The notes: generated by a model from the sequence alone, not told the origin. A DNA stretch of 28,365 nucleotides from an uncultured Candidatus Melainabacteria bacterium (GCA_934693165.1 CAKUUX010000019.1:1-28365); one strand, 5' to 3'. Positions 15,580 to 23,837 are shown, counted from the stretch's first letter. Numbers and translations are program-made.

Positions 15580-16827
15580 TTAATCTTCTCTTATCATTTT
15601 TTTCAGTTCTTTTTTTGCTATAATCAACTGTTTATCGTTATTAGCTTTCATATCATCAATAGTAAGTTCAACATTAATATCAGGCTCAATACCCTTTTCG
15701 TTAATATCAGTACCATTTGGAGTAAGGTATTTAGCAATAGTAAGATTTATACCTGTACCATTTGGAAGTGGCACAATTTGCTGAACCATACCCTTACCAT
15801 AAGTTCTAGTACCTAAAATTTTTGCTTTATGATAATCTTTTAAAGCTCCCGAAAGAATTTCACTGGCGCTTGCACTACCACCGTCAACCATTACAATCAA
15901 AGGTTTATCAATCATCAATTGCGTATTTTGAGCCTTAATTCTATTTCTATAGCCATTTCTACCAATAATACTTACAATATCATTGCCACCTTCTATAAAA
16001 ATGTTAGAAATAAATACAGCGTTTGGTAAAAGTCCACCAGGGTTGCCTCTCAAGTCAAGAATCAAACCTTTAGCACTTTCTGTTTTCTCCAAGGCTTGTA
16101 CAAATTCTTTTGCAGTATCTACACCAATAAAAGTACTAATTTGAATATAACCTAGGTCTTTATCTTGCTTATCAATATAGCTTTTTACAGTTTTAACCTT
16201 AATTTCCTTACGCTTCATTTTTTTGGTAATTTTAGTATTGCCACGTAAAATAACTAACTCGACAACACTATTAATAGGTCCTCTAACAACGCTTGCAACT
16301 TCACTAATAGCTTTACCACTCATATCAACGCCATTAACTTTTAAAATAATATCGCCAATCTTTAATTGTGAAGCCTGTGCTGGACTACCTTCGACAACGC
16401 TTAAGATATAAATTTTACCATCAATTGACGCAATATTTACCCCAATACCAGTAACTCTTGAATCAATATCAATATTTTGTTCAGCAAACTCTTGCTTATT
16501 CATAAAATTTGAATAAGGGTCATTTAAGCTCTCTAGCATTGTCGCTATTGCAACTTTTGCATCATCATCGGTATTTATCTTACCTCTATAATGTTCTTTC
16601 CATCTTGACCATTTTTGGTTATTCATAGAGGAATCATAATAAGAATCTCTAATTTCTCTCCAAGTTAAATTAAATAACTGTTGACTTGATACAACAGAGT
16701 TGTTTGTTCTCATAGCAAGTTTTGTTCTAAAATTAACTGGAATATCGAAAAATTTCACGAAAAAATTGTTCAATAAAACAATAATAAAGACAAAAATTAT
16801 TAAAATTATGACTTGCTTTCTACTCAT
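15580..16827 (-). CDS. ctpA: C-terminal processing peptidase, S41 family
   Basis: A 415-residue membrane-anchored periplasmic serine protease that cleaves at protein C-termini. Residues 7-24 are an uncleaved-looking N-terminal membrane anchor (VIILIIFVFIIVLLNNFF). The PDZ domain spans about 120-200 (TGIGVNIASIDGKIYILSVV onward). The S41 catalytic dyad is clear: Ser320 in GGSASASEILSGAL and Lys345 in GTRTYGKGMVQ, 25 residues apart as in plant and cyanobacterial CtpA. A tail ends the protein without a further domain. No Shine-Dalgarno sequence precedes the ATG at 16827; instead a promoter ends six bases before it. It may be transcribed both alone and as the last gene of the upstream ylxR-infB run. 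Substrates are unknown; envelope protein processing is expected. Confidence 0.92.
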   Translation of the reverse strand: MSRKQVIILIIFVFIIVLLNNFFVKFFDIPVNFRTKLAMRTNNSVVSSQQLFNLTWREIRDSYYDSSMNNQKWSRWKEHYRGKINTDDDAKVAIATMLESLNDPYSNFMNKQEFAEQNIDIDSRVTGIGVNIASIDGKIYILSVVEGSPAQASQLKIGDIILKVNGVDMSGKAISEVASVVRGPINSVVELVILRGNTKITKKMKRKEIKVKTVKSYIDKQDKDLGYIQISTFIGVDTAKEFVQALEKTESAKGLILDLRGNPGGLLPNAVFISNIFIEGGNDIVSIIGRNGYRNRIKAQNTQLMIDKPLIVMVDGGSASASEILSGALKDYHKAKILGTRTYGKGMVQQIVPLPNGTGINLTIAKYLTPNGTDINEKGIEPDINVELTIDDMKANNDKQLIIAKKELKKMIRED

Positions 16828-16833
16828 AATTTA

Positions 16834-16862
16834 ATTTAACAACAACGAATAATTTTTATCAA
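16834..16862 (-). promoter_or_regulatory. Candidate leaderless promoter of ctpA
   Basis: Minus strand: TTGATA (16857-16862, five of six consensus), 17-base spacer, TTAAAT (16834-16839, four of six), then six bases and the ATG. The predicted start falls on the ATG. No ribosome binding site is present, which supports leaderless translation. Confidence 0.5.
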
Positions 16863-16880
16863 TAGCCATTTTATTAAGAA

Positions 16881-17165
16881 CTAAGGACACATTTTTTCCC
16901 AGTCAATATCTTCCTCATCAGAATCGCCTGGTTCACGAATATCATCGCCATCTTCTAACATCAACATCAGTTGAAGTCTTAATTGTTTTTTATAATTTTC
17001 TCTTGCTTTTTCAATAGTTTTTGCACAAAAAGCAAAACTTGGAATTTCTTCAATCTCAATATAATAGTATGGATTTCCGTTGAAGTCTAAATCAGTACCT
17101 TCAACTAAAGTCCAATCTAAATTCATGTAATATTCTATATCTTTATTTTCTACTTCATTACTCAT
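16881..17165 (-). CDS. HicB-like antitoxin-domain protein, no HicA partner
   Basis: A 94-residue protein whose core (about 11-78) has the layout of the HicB-like antitoxin family: EYYMNLDWTLVEG, then PYYYIEIEEIPSFAFCAKTI, then an amphipathic helix EKARENYKKQLRLQLMLML and EDGDDIREP. An acidic tail, DSDEEDIDWEKMCP, follows where HicB proteins often have a DNA-binding helix, so a repressor domain is missing. The ATG at 17163-17165 is preferred because AAAGAG precedes it; an upstream ATG at 17180 has no ribosome binding site. It overlaps the stop of the GerMN gene by 8 bases. No HicA toxin ORF is found next to it. It could be a solitary regulator or a protein that only borrows the fold. Confidence 0.65.
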   Translation of the reverse strand: MSNEVENKDIEYYMNLDWTLVEGTDLDFNGNPYYYIEIEEIPSFAFCAKTIEKARENYKKQLRLQLMLMLEDGDDIREPGDSDEEDIDWEKMCP

Positions 17166-17748
17166 TGAAAACTCTTTCATTCAACGGTTGATTTATCATC
17201 AAACCTTCACCACCGATTACGTCAGCTTGTTTATTATCTATATATAAGTATACAGGCAATTTAGTATTTTTGTTAACTGTCTTAACTAATTGATACAATC
17301 TTTTGTACAAACCATCTGTTCCACCACCTTGGTCAAAGGCAGAAGTTAGGTTAACAATAGCTTTTTTATCTGTTTCAACTACAGAAATAACTTTTGTGCC
17401 AGTTGGAATTTCTGAATAGATACCTTTTTCTCTTTCGATTTGGTTAGGACCTTCTATCAATCTTGAAACAGCAAACGACAATTGTTGACCATTTTCAGTC
17501 TTATCGTATTTTCTTTTTACAGCTCTATAAAGTTCTTCACCATTTTCATTTTTACCAATAAAAAATACTGTAATATAAGTATCTTCTTTCTTTTTAACTT
17601 CTTCTTCATCAACGACAGTTTCTTCATTTTGAGAAACTTCGACATCAGAAATTGGAGCTTTTTCTGGTGAGAAAAACGCAAATTTCACATAACCAATAGT
17701 TATTAAAATCAATATTATTAATGCAACTTTTTTATTATTTGTCATCAT
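17158..17748 (-). CDS. GerMN-domain membrane-anchored protein
   Basis: A 196-residue protein with an N-terminal membrane anchor (residues 8-24, VALIILILITIGYVKFA), an acidic linker (VVDEEEVKKKED), and a GerMN domain from about residue 57. The domain is recognisable by ITVFFIGKNENGEELYRAVKR, LSFAVSRLIEGPNQIER, IPTGTKVISVVETDKKAIVNLTSAF and the closing VYLYIDNKQADVIGGEGL. GerMN is a sporulation and germination domain in Bacillus but occurs widely in non-sporulating bacteria as an envelope protein of unclear function. AAGGA lies 9 bases before the ATG at 17748. It sits 12 bases after the DUF2993 gene, so the two envelope proteins appear to share a message. Confidence 0.82.
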   Translation of the reverse strand: MMTNNKKVALIILILITIGYVKFAFFSPEKAPISDVEVSQNEETVVDEEEVKKKEDTYITVFFIGKNENGEELYRAVKRKYDKTENGQQLSFAVSRLIEGPNQIEREKGIYSEIPTGTKVISVVETDKKAIVNLTSAFDQGGGTDGLYKRLYQLVKTVNKNTKLPVYLYIDNKQADVIGGEGLMINQPLNERVFNE

Positions 17749-17760
17749 AATTGAATATCC

Positions 17761-18627
17761 TTATTTCTTTGGTATAAATATTATACCGTCAAAAAGAATT
17801 TTGTCATCAGTAATATCAACTGTTTTTATCATTAATTTTCCATTTTTGATAGAAAAAGCATCAAGTGAATATTGTAATGGGTCAATATAATTGAATAAAG
17901 AGATATATTTAGCAATATTTAATCTCTTATTAGCATTTTCTAATCTAACATCATATACATTTATCTTACCATCAGAAACTTTTAATGCTGAAGAAACATC
18001 AAATTTCAAAGTTGATGACATACCAAACATTGAAGTTAAACCAGAAGAAACATTCATCATAATATGAAGTCTATCGTCTTTAATTGCAACATCAACAGAA
18101 TCTATCTTCAACAATTTTAATCCTAAAGCATTCAAATCAACTTTTTTCAAGATTTTTTCATAAGCTTGAGATTTAACAGTTTCTTTCAAATCTTTTTCTG
18201 TAACCATAATTGAATAATCCATTAAAAGATTTGAACGATTATAGATTTCATTTGTAGACAAATCAAAGTAGTTAAAATCACACAATGTCTTTGCTTCAAA
18301 TAAAGAAACCTTTATACCTTCAATGTCAAGATTTTTACCAGTTATTTTTAAACTTTTAAAAATACCGTGTTTTAAATCAAGCATACTATAAGCTTTTAAA
18401 GATACTTTAAATTTTTGTCCAGTTTCTTTTTTTATCTGTTTTTTTATTATGTTTTCGCCAAGTTTTTCTGCAAAAAAAGTAGCACCAGTAACTTTTGAAA
18501 ACACTTGATTACCTTTTGAAGAAACATCAAAAGCTGGTGTACAATATGCTGTAGTGTATTGAGTCGCATTTGCAGGCATACTCATACAAAATACTAAAAA
18601 TAATGCTATTATATAAATCTTTTTCAT
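17761..18627 (-). CDS. DUF2993 (LmeA-like) exported lipid-binding protein
   Basis: A 288-residue exported protein. A signal peptide is clear (MKKIYIIALFLVFCMSMPANA, with cleavage after about residue 21). The mature part consists of long beta-strand-rich stretches typical of DUF2993: FKVSLKAYSMLDLKHGIFKSL, then IEGIKVSLFEAKTLCDFNYF, and ALGLKLLKIDSVDVAIKDD. DUF2993 includes the mycobacterial LmeA, which binds phosphoinositide, and is common in cyanobacteria, where the role is less clear. It starts on the ATGA overlap with the truB stop, so it is translationally coupled to a tRNA-modification gene. Such coupling of an envelope protein to an RNA-processing operon is unusual and lineage-specific. 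Confidence 0.75.
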   Translation of the reverse strand: MKKIYIIALFLVFCMSMPANATQYTTAYCTPAFDVSSKGNQVFSKVTGATFFAEKLGENIIKKQIKKETGQKFKVSLKAYSMLDLKHGIFKSLKITGKNLDIEGIKVSLFEAKTLCDFNYFDLSTNEIYNRSNLLMDYSIMVTEKDLKETVKSQAYEKILKKVDLNALGLKLLKIDSVDVAIKDDRLHIMMNVSSGLTSMFGMSSTLKFDVSSALKVSDGKINVYDVRLENANKRLNIAKYISLFNYIDPLQYSLDAFSIKNGKLMIKTVDITDDKILFDGIIFIPKK

Positions 18628-19487
18628 TTTACAAACACTTTCTCTAAAGAAGTTTTATTGTTTATAATACGTGTAACAGCACTTATTTTAGTACAATAAA
18701 GCAAAATAATTAATTCATTATTACAATTTGTGAACTTATTTGAAGAAAAATTCATCCCGTGTTTAACCCTCAAATACTCATCCTCACTCAATTCTACCTT
18801 TTTTATGTTAGAAAAATAATTTAAAGGATTTTGAATAAATTTTTCCTTGTTTTCAGAATTTTCAATATCAGAAAGTTCTATTGCATCTTCAAGTTTAAAA
18901 TCGCCTGCAATAGTACGAGTCAAACCAATCAAATGTGCACCACAGGATAAAACTTCGCCTAAATCGTGTGCTATACTTCTTATATACGTTCCTTTTGAAC
19001 ATTTTACACGTAATTGCGCAATATTATTTTCTAAAGATAATAAATCCAATTTTTCAATTGTAACTTTTCTAGCTTTAATTTCAACCTCCATACCTTCACG
19101 AGCATACTCATAAAGTTTTTTTCCATTCTTTTTTAAGGCTGAATAAATAGGAGGTTTTTGTAAAATTTCACCCCTAAATTGATTTAAAGCATTTTCAAGC
19201 TCAGAAAGTTCTACAACTTTATCAGAAGTAGAAATAATTTCACCTTCTTTATCATAAGTATCAGTACTTACGCCAAATTTTACCGTTGCGACATATTCTT
19301 TGTCATCAGAAAGATATTGAATAAGCCTTGTAGCATCACCTACTGCAATAGGTAAAACACCATTTGCCATAGGATCTAAAGTCCCTGTATGACCTATCTT
19401 TTTAATCTTTAAATTTCTGCGTAAAAAACTTACAACATCATGAGATGTCATACCAGAAGGTTTGTTTACATTAATAAATCCAAACAT
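18624..19487 (-). CDS. truB: tRNA pseudouridine-55 synthase
   Basis: A 287-residue enzyme that converts U55 of the tRNA T-loop to pseudouridine. Motif I is perfect: GHTGTLDPMANGVLPI with catalytic Asp38. NKPSGMTSHDVV precedes it, and KGTYIRSIAHDLGE is motif II/III. The C-terminal third is short and divergent, lacking a full PUA domain as in many TruB proteins. It follows rbfA by six bases; its ribosome binding site GGAG lies inside the rbfA end. The neighbouring order infB-rbfA-truB is the widely conserved one. Confidence 0.96.
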   Translation of the reverse strand: MFGFINVNKPSGMTSHDVVSFLRRNLKIKKIGHTGTLDPMANGVLPIAVGDATRLIQYLSDDKEYVATVKFGVSTDTYDKEGEIISTSDKVVELSELENALNQFRGEILQKPPIYSALKKNGKKLYEYAREGMEVEIKARKVTIEKLDLLSLENNIAQLRVKCSKGTYIRSIAHDLGEVLSCGAHLIGLTRTIAGDFKLEDAIELSDIENSENKEKFIQNPLNYFSNIKKVELSEDEYLRVKHGMNFSSNKFTNCNNELIILLYCTKISAVTRIINNKTSLEKVFVK

Positions 19488-19493
19488 TTTAAA

Positions 19494-19844
19494 TTATAAT
19501 TCTCCACGAGAAATCTTATCAATAATCTCTGTAACCTTTGAACCACGTTCAATAGAATCATCATAGATAAATCTAAGTTCTGGAGTAACTCTTAAGCGAA
19601 TACGTTTACCAACTTCGTATCTAATTTTTGGTTTGTTTTGTTCAATAGCTTCTTTAGTTTTTTCTTTTTGTTCATCTGAACCGAAAACTGAATAGAATAC
19701 TTTTGCATAAGAATTATCATGAGAAACTTCAACATCAACAATTGATACTACACCAGAAATTCTAGCATCTTGGATGTCACGTCTTAATATATCTGAGATT
19801 TCTCTCATAAGTTCTTTTCTTACACGTTCATTTCTTAATGTCAT
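19494..19844 (-). CDS. rbfA: Ribosome-binding factor A
   Basis: A 116-residue KH-like protein for late 30S maturation and cold adaptation, acting on 16S rRNA helix 1. Diagnostic stretches are RNERVRKELMREISDILRRDI at the N-terminus, ARISGVVSIVDVEVSHDNSYA and the conserved TPELRFIYDDSIERG near the C-terminus. Length is typical. It follows infB by 14 bases in the standard operon order. Confidence 0.95.
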   Translation of the reverse strand: MTLRNERVRKELMREISDILRRDIQDARISGVVSIVDVEVSHDNSYAKVFYSVFGSDEQKEKTKEAIEQNKPKIRYEVGKRIRLRVTPELRFIYDDSIERGSKVTEIIDKISRGEL

Positions 19845-19858
19845 AATAAACCCTTAAA

Positions 19859-22387
19859 TTAGTCTAAAGTAACTTTAACTTTTTCTGTAGTTGATACTTC
19901 AATAATGTCGCCTTCTTCTAGGTCATTGAATTTAGCAAAAGAAAGACCACATTCAAAACCTTGTGCAACTTCTTTTACATCATCTTTAAAACGTTTCAAC
20001 TGATCAATTTGACCTTTGAAGATTTCTTGTCCGTTACGGATAACAACTGCAATATTGTTTCTTGCAATCTTACCTTCTGTAACGTAGCAACCTGCAATCT
20101 TAGTTGTTTTACCAATAGTGAAGATTTGACGAACTTCTGCTTTACCAACTTCAACCTCTTTAGTTTCAGGTTCAAGTAATGAAAGCATTGTATTTTCCAT
20201 TTCTTCAATAATTTGGTAAATAATATCGTATTTCTTAATTGTAACATTTTCTCTTTCAGCAGCAATTAAAGCATTGTTGTCTTCTTTAACTGTGAAGCCT
20301 AAAATTAATGCATTACTTGCAGCAGCTAACATAACATCAGCTTCTGAGATATCACCAACACCAACATGGATAATCTTAGTAACAATCTTCTTAGATTCAA
20401 GACCTGCAATTGCTTGTGCAACAGCTTCGGCAGAACCGTGAGTGTTAGCTTTTACAATTAAGTTTAATTGAGGAATGTTATCTTCACCACTCATTGCTTC
20501 TTTTCTAATGTGAGCAGGCAACATAGCCTCTAAACGTTTTGTACGTTCATTTTCTTTACGTTCATCAACGATAGTTTTCATTTCTTTTTCGTTAGCTACA
20601 ACTTCAAAGAAATCACCTGCTTGTGGAACTTCTGTCAAACCAAGAATTTCAACTGGAGTTGAAGGACCAGCTTCTTTAATTCTTTCACCTGAATCAGATA
20701 ATAAAGCTCTGATTTTACCACAAGTATTACCAACTACAACGCAGTTACCAACATGCATTGTACCATTTTGAACTAATAGTGATGCAACTGGACCTTTACC
20801 TTTATCCAAGTTAGCTTCAATAACAACACCTGATGCCATAGCATTTGGATTTGCCTTCAAATCAAGCATATCAGCAACTAAAAGAATATATTCTAATAAT
20901 TCGTCAATACCAGTTCTTTGTAAAGCTGAAACCTTACAAGTAATAGTGTCACCACCCCATTCTTCTGGAACAAGACCGTGTTCAGTTAATTGAGTAAGAA
21001 CTCTATCAGGATCAGCACCTGGTTTATCCATTTTGTTTACTGCAACAATAATAGGAATTTCAGCAGCTTTTGCATGGTTAATAGCTTCAATTGTTTGAGG
21101 CATAATACCATCATCTGCAGCAACTACTAAAATTGCAATATCAGTAGCTTTTGCACCTCTGGCACGCATTTCAGTAAACGCTTCGTGACCAGGAGTATCT
21201 AAAAATACAATCTTACCTTCTTTTAAATGTACTGTATAAGCACCGATAGATTGTGTGATACCACCAACTTCATCATTAACAATTTTGTGTTTTGTTGCAC
21301 GAATACTATCTAATAAAGTTGTTTTACCGTGGTCTACGTGACCCATAATACTAATCACAGGAGCACGTTTTTTCAATAATTTTTCATCAACGTTAAATCT
21401 TTCTTTCTTTTGTTCTTTTTCAAGTTCTTCTTCAATGAAAGCATCAACGTCTTCGTCCAAAACTTCTACATCATACTCTGCACAAACTTTTTTAATAACA
21501 TCAATATCAATAAGTTGGTTAACAGTAGCCATGATACCTTGAAGCATTAAGAATTTAACAATGTCTGCCGGAGTTTTATTTAATTTTTCTGACAATTCAC
21601 TAATTGTCATAGCTTTATCAACAACTAATTGTTTTACTTCTGCAACCTCTTCATCCTTATGAACTTTCTTTTTGTGTTTTTGTGCAGCTGCTTTTTCTAA
21701 AGAAATACGTTCTTGTTCTTCTTCTTTAGAAATTTTATCTTTTTGTTTTGACTTAGAATCTTTTCTCTTAAATCCACCTTTATTTTCATAAATATCTTGA
21801 GAAATAATGTGTCTTTGAATAGGCTTTTTACCTCTATCCTCGTTGTTTTGTTGAGGCTTATTATCAGAAGATCTTTGTGGTCTACCTTCTTGAGGTTTAC
21901 GTTCTTGATTTTGATTTTTTGGAGAACGTCTAACAATTTCAATTCTATTTTCAGGAGGTTTACGTTTAACTACTTCGACTCTTGGTCTTTCTACTTTTTC
22001 AACCTTTCCAACCTTCTCTATTTTATTAAAGTGTTCAACTTTTTCTACTTTTGGAGTTGCAGGTTTAACGACTTCAACTTTTTGAACCTTATTAACACGT
22101 TCAACTTTTTCCACTTTTGGAGTTTTTTCAACTTTAATAACTTCTGGTTTTGCATCAGCTTTTGGAGAATCAGCTTTTGCTTTTTTTACAATAAAAGCCT
22201 TTGGCTTTTTCACTTCAACTTTTGAACCACCAGCGATAAAGTCTTTTAATTTCTTAACTTGGTCAGGAGTTACAGAACTTGAATGTGCTTTTACAACGAT
22301 TTGAATTTGCGCAAGTTTTTCAATGACTTCCTTACTCGTAAGCCCTAATTCTCTTGCTAACTCGTTTACTCTAATATTATCTGTCAA
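19859..22387 (-). CDS. infB: Translation initiation factor IF-2
   Basis: An 842-residue GTPase that brings initiator fMet-tRNA to the 30S subunit. Domains in order: IF2_N (1-50), a basic low-complexity linker with KVEKVE repeats (about 86-133) then R/P/Q-rich sequence, a second IF2_N module (about 255-305), the G domain with GHVDHGKT (349-356), DTPGH (397-401) and NKMD (451-454), and the C-terminal beta-barrel domains that bind fMet. The start is a TTG at 22385-22387: AAGGA lies 7 bases upstream, and no in-frame ATG is available before the conserved N-terminal domain. It overlaps the end of ylxR by 11 bases, implying translational coupling. Confidence 0.96.
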   Translation of the reverse strand: MTDNIRVNELARELGLTSKEVIEKLAQIQIVVKAHSSSVTPDQVKKLKDFIAGGSKVEVKKPKAFIVKKAKADSPKADAKPEVIKVEKTPKVEKVERVNKVQKVEVVKPATPKVEKVEHFNKIEKVGKVEKVERPRVEVVKRKPPENRIEIVRRSPKNQNQERKPQEGRPQRSSDNKPQQNNEDRGKKPIQRHIISQDIYENKGGFKRKDSKSKQKDKISKEEEQERISLEKAAAQKHKKKVHKDEEVAEVKQLVVDKAMTISELSEKLNKTPADIVKFLMLQGIMATVNQLIDIDVIKKVCAEYDVEVLDEDVDAFIEEELEKEQKKERFNVDEKLLKKRAPVISIMGHVDHGKTTLLDSIRATKHKIVNDEVGGITQSIGAYTVHLKEGKIVFLDTPGHEAFTEMRARGAKATDIAILVVAADDGIMPQTIEAINHAKAAEIPIIVAVNKMDKPGADPDRVLTQLTEHGLVPEEWGGDTITCKVSALQRTGIDELLEYILLVADMLDLKANPNAMASGVVIEANLDKGKGPVASLLVQNGTMHVGNCVVVGNTCGKIRALLSDSGERIKEAGPSTPVEILGLTEVPQAGDFFEVVANEKEMKTIVDERKENERTKRLEAMLPAHIRKEAMSGEDNIPQLNLIVKANTHGSAEAVAQAIAGLESKKIVTKIIHVGVGDISEADVMLAAASNALILGFTVKEDNNALIAAERENVTIKKYDIIYQIIEEMENTMLSLLEPETKEVEVGKAEVRQIFTIGKTTKIAGCYVTEGKIARNNIAVVIRNGQEIFKGQIDQLKRFKDDVKEVAQGFECGLSFAKFNDLEEGDIIEVSTTEKVKVTLD

Positions 22388-22625
22388 TTAATTTTCCTTT
22401 CAATTCGTCATTTATTTGTGTTTTAAGCACTTTCGACAACTTATTTTTACATAAAGCTTTATTTATACAGTCATGATTATAACAAAGATATGCAGATCTG
22501 CCAAATGTTTTTGAATCAGGGTTGATAACGACCTCACCATCAGTATTTCGGCGAGTAATTTTTATCATTTCTTCTCTGTTTTTCATTTGATTACAGCCTA
22601 CACATTTGCGTTCTACATCTGTCAT
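22377..22625 (-). CDS. ylxR: YlxR (DUF448) RNA-binding protein
   Basis: Encodes 82 residues from the ATG at 22623-22625. It matches the YlxR/RnpM family that neighbours infB in most bacteria; the Bacillus homologue binds RNase P RNA. Diagnostic features are RKCVGCNQMKNREEMIKITR, then the GEVVINPDSKTFGRSAYLCYN core and the ALCKNKL region. It has no Shine-Dalgarno sequence, and a perfect extended -10 box ends six bases before the ATG, so the mRNA may be leaderless. nusA is not directly upstream as it usually is; prfA is, with a 59-base gap that holds the promoter. It is the first gene of an operon running through infB. Confidence 0.92.
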   Translation of the reverse strand: MTDVERKCVGCNQMKNREEMIKITRRNTDGEVVINPDSKTFGRSAYLCYNHDCINKALCKNKLSKVLKTQINDELKGKLIDR

Positions 22626-22631
22626 ATACAA

Positions 22632-22642
22632 ATTATATCACA
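22632..22642 (-). promoter_or_regulatory. Extended -10 promoter heading the ylxR-infB operon
   Basis: Minus strand TGTGATATAAT, with TATAAT at 22632-22637. Exactly six bases separate it from the ATG. The -35 is weak (TTTGTA at 22654-22659, 16-base spacer). An alternative TATTAT box lies further upstream and would give a short leader without a ribosome binding site. Confidence 0.55.
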
Positions 22643-22684
22643 AATATATAATATACAAATTTAAGCAAAATTAACAGATAATTA

Positions 22685-23764
22685 TTAAACTTCAGCTAAT
22701 TTTTCTAATTTCAATTTTTGGTCATATTCAATTAGAAGATTAATCAATTCATCCAAATCCCCATCAATAACAGTCCAAACATTTAAGTTTTGACCAATTC
22801 TGTGGTCTGTTAAACGACCTTGTGGAAAATTATAAGTTCTAATACGTTCACTTCTGTCACCCGAACCAACTTGTGAACGACGTAAGTCAGTAATTTCTTT
22901 TGTTTGTTTTTGAACTTCTAAATCATACAATTTTGCTTTCAAAATTTGCATTGCACGTTCTTTATTTTGTAATTGAGAACGTTCTTCTGTACAGAAAATC
23001 ATAATGCCTGTAGGTTTGTGGAACAATCTTGCAGCAGTTTCAACCTTGTTAACGTTTTGACCACCAGCACCACCTGAACGAGCAGTAGACATTTCTATAT
23101 CTTCTGGTTTAATTTCGATTTCAACATCATCAATTTCAGGCATTACAGCAACAGTTGCAGTTGATGTGTGAACACGACCTTGAGATTCTGTTGCAGGAAC
23201 TCTTTGAACTCTGTGAACACCTGATTCATATTTTAATTGTGAATATACAGCATCACCCTTTATTGAAATAATGATTTCTGAGTATCCACCAGCTTCACAT
23301 TCAGTTTTTGACAAAACTTGTGTTTGCCAACCTTTTTTATCAGCGTATTTTAAGTACATTCTTGTTAAGTCACCAGCAAAGATGTTGGCTTCATCACCAC
23401 CTGCACCACCACGGATTTCTAACATAATATCTTTATCATCCATTGGGTCACGTGGTAAAAGAAGAATTTTCATTCTTTCTTCGCATTGAACAATAATATT
23501 TTCATTTTCTTCCATATCTGCCTTTAAAAATTCTTTCATTTCAGGGTCAGATTCAGCTTTTATAAGTTCTTTAGCATCAGCAATAGCATCGTTTGCCTTT
23601 TTCCATTTATAATAAACTTCTACAGTTTCTTCCATTGATTTTCTTTGTTTAGATAAATCACGGAATTTATTATAATCATTAATTACAGCAGGGTCAGAAA
23701 GAGTTTCACCCAACTCAATATATTTCTTTTCTATTTGTTCAATTTTATCAAGCATATCTTTCAT
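22685..23764 (-). CDS. prfA: Peptide chain release factor 1
   Basis: A 359-residue class I release factor that terminates translation at UAA and UAG. The GGQ peptidyl-hydrolysis motif is at residues 234-236 in SGGAGGQNVNK. The stop-codon-recognition tripeptide P-A-T (190-192, in RVPATESQGR) marks RF1 rather than RF2. Domain 1 has a helical N-terminus (LDKIEQIEKKYIELGETLSD). GAGGGA lies 7 bases upstream of the ATG. prmC (hemK), often next to prfA, is not present here. It precedes ylxR on the same strand with a 59-base gap. Confidence 0.97.
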   Translation of the reverse strand: MKDMLDKIEQIEKKYIELGETLSDPAVINDYNKFRDLSKQRKSMEETVEVYYKWKKANDAIADAKELIKAESDPEMKEFLKADMEENENIIVQCEERMKILLLPRDPMDDKDIMLEIRGGAGGDEANIFAGDLTRMYLKYADKKGWQTQVLSKTECEAGGYSEIIISIKGDAVYSQLKYESGVHRVQRVPATESQGRVHTSTATVAVMPEIDDVEIEIKPEDIEMSTARSGGAGGQNVNKVETAARLFHKPTGIMIFCTEERSQLQNKERAMQILKAKLYDLEVQKQTKEITDLRRSQVGSGDRSERIRTYNFPQGRLTDHRIGQNLNVWTVIDGDLDELINLLIEYDQKLKLEKLAEV

Positions 23765-23788
23765 AATTTAATCCCTCACTTTAAAATT

Positions 23789-23797
23789 ATTATATCA
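23789..23797 (-). promoter_or_regulatory. Extended -10 promoter of prfA
   Basis: Minus strand TGATATAAT, with TATAAT at 23789-23794. The expected start is near 23782, leaving an 18-base leader that contains the GAGGGA site. The -35 region is poor, as for the other extended -10 promoters here. Confidence 0.6.
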
Positions 23798-23809
23798 AAA
23801 AAATATAAT

Positions 23810-23837
23810 TTGACTATTTATACAAAAGAAATACAAT
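23810..23837 (+). promoter_or_regulatory. Candidate leaderless promoter of the umuC-like gene
   Basis: TTGACT (23810-23815, five of six), 16-base spacer, TACAAT (23832-23837, five of six), then six bases and the ATG at 23844. The predicted start coincides with the A of ATG, and no ribosome binding site is present. No obvious LexA-type palindrome overlaps it. Confidence 0.6.

Noticed and set aside
21797..22225. 142-residue phenylalanine/asparagine-rich ORF on the plus strand opposite infB
   Set aside because: It is the reverse complement of the repetitive K/V/E linker of IF2; composition is an artefact of that repeat.
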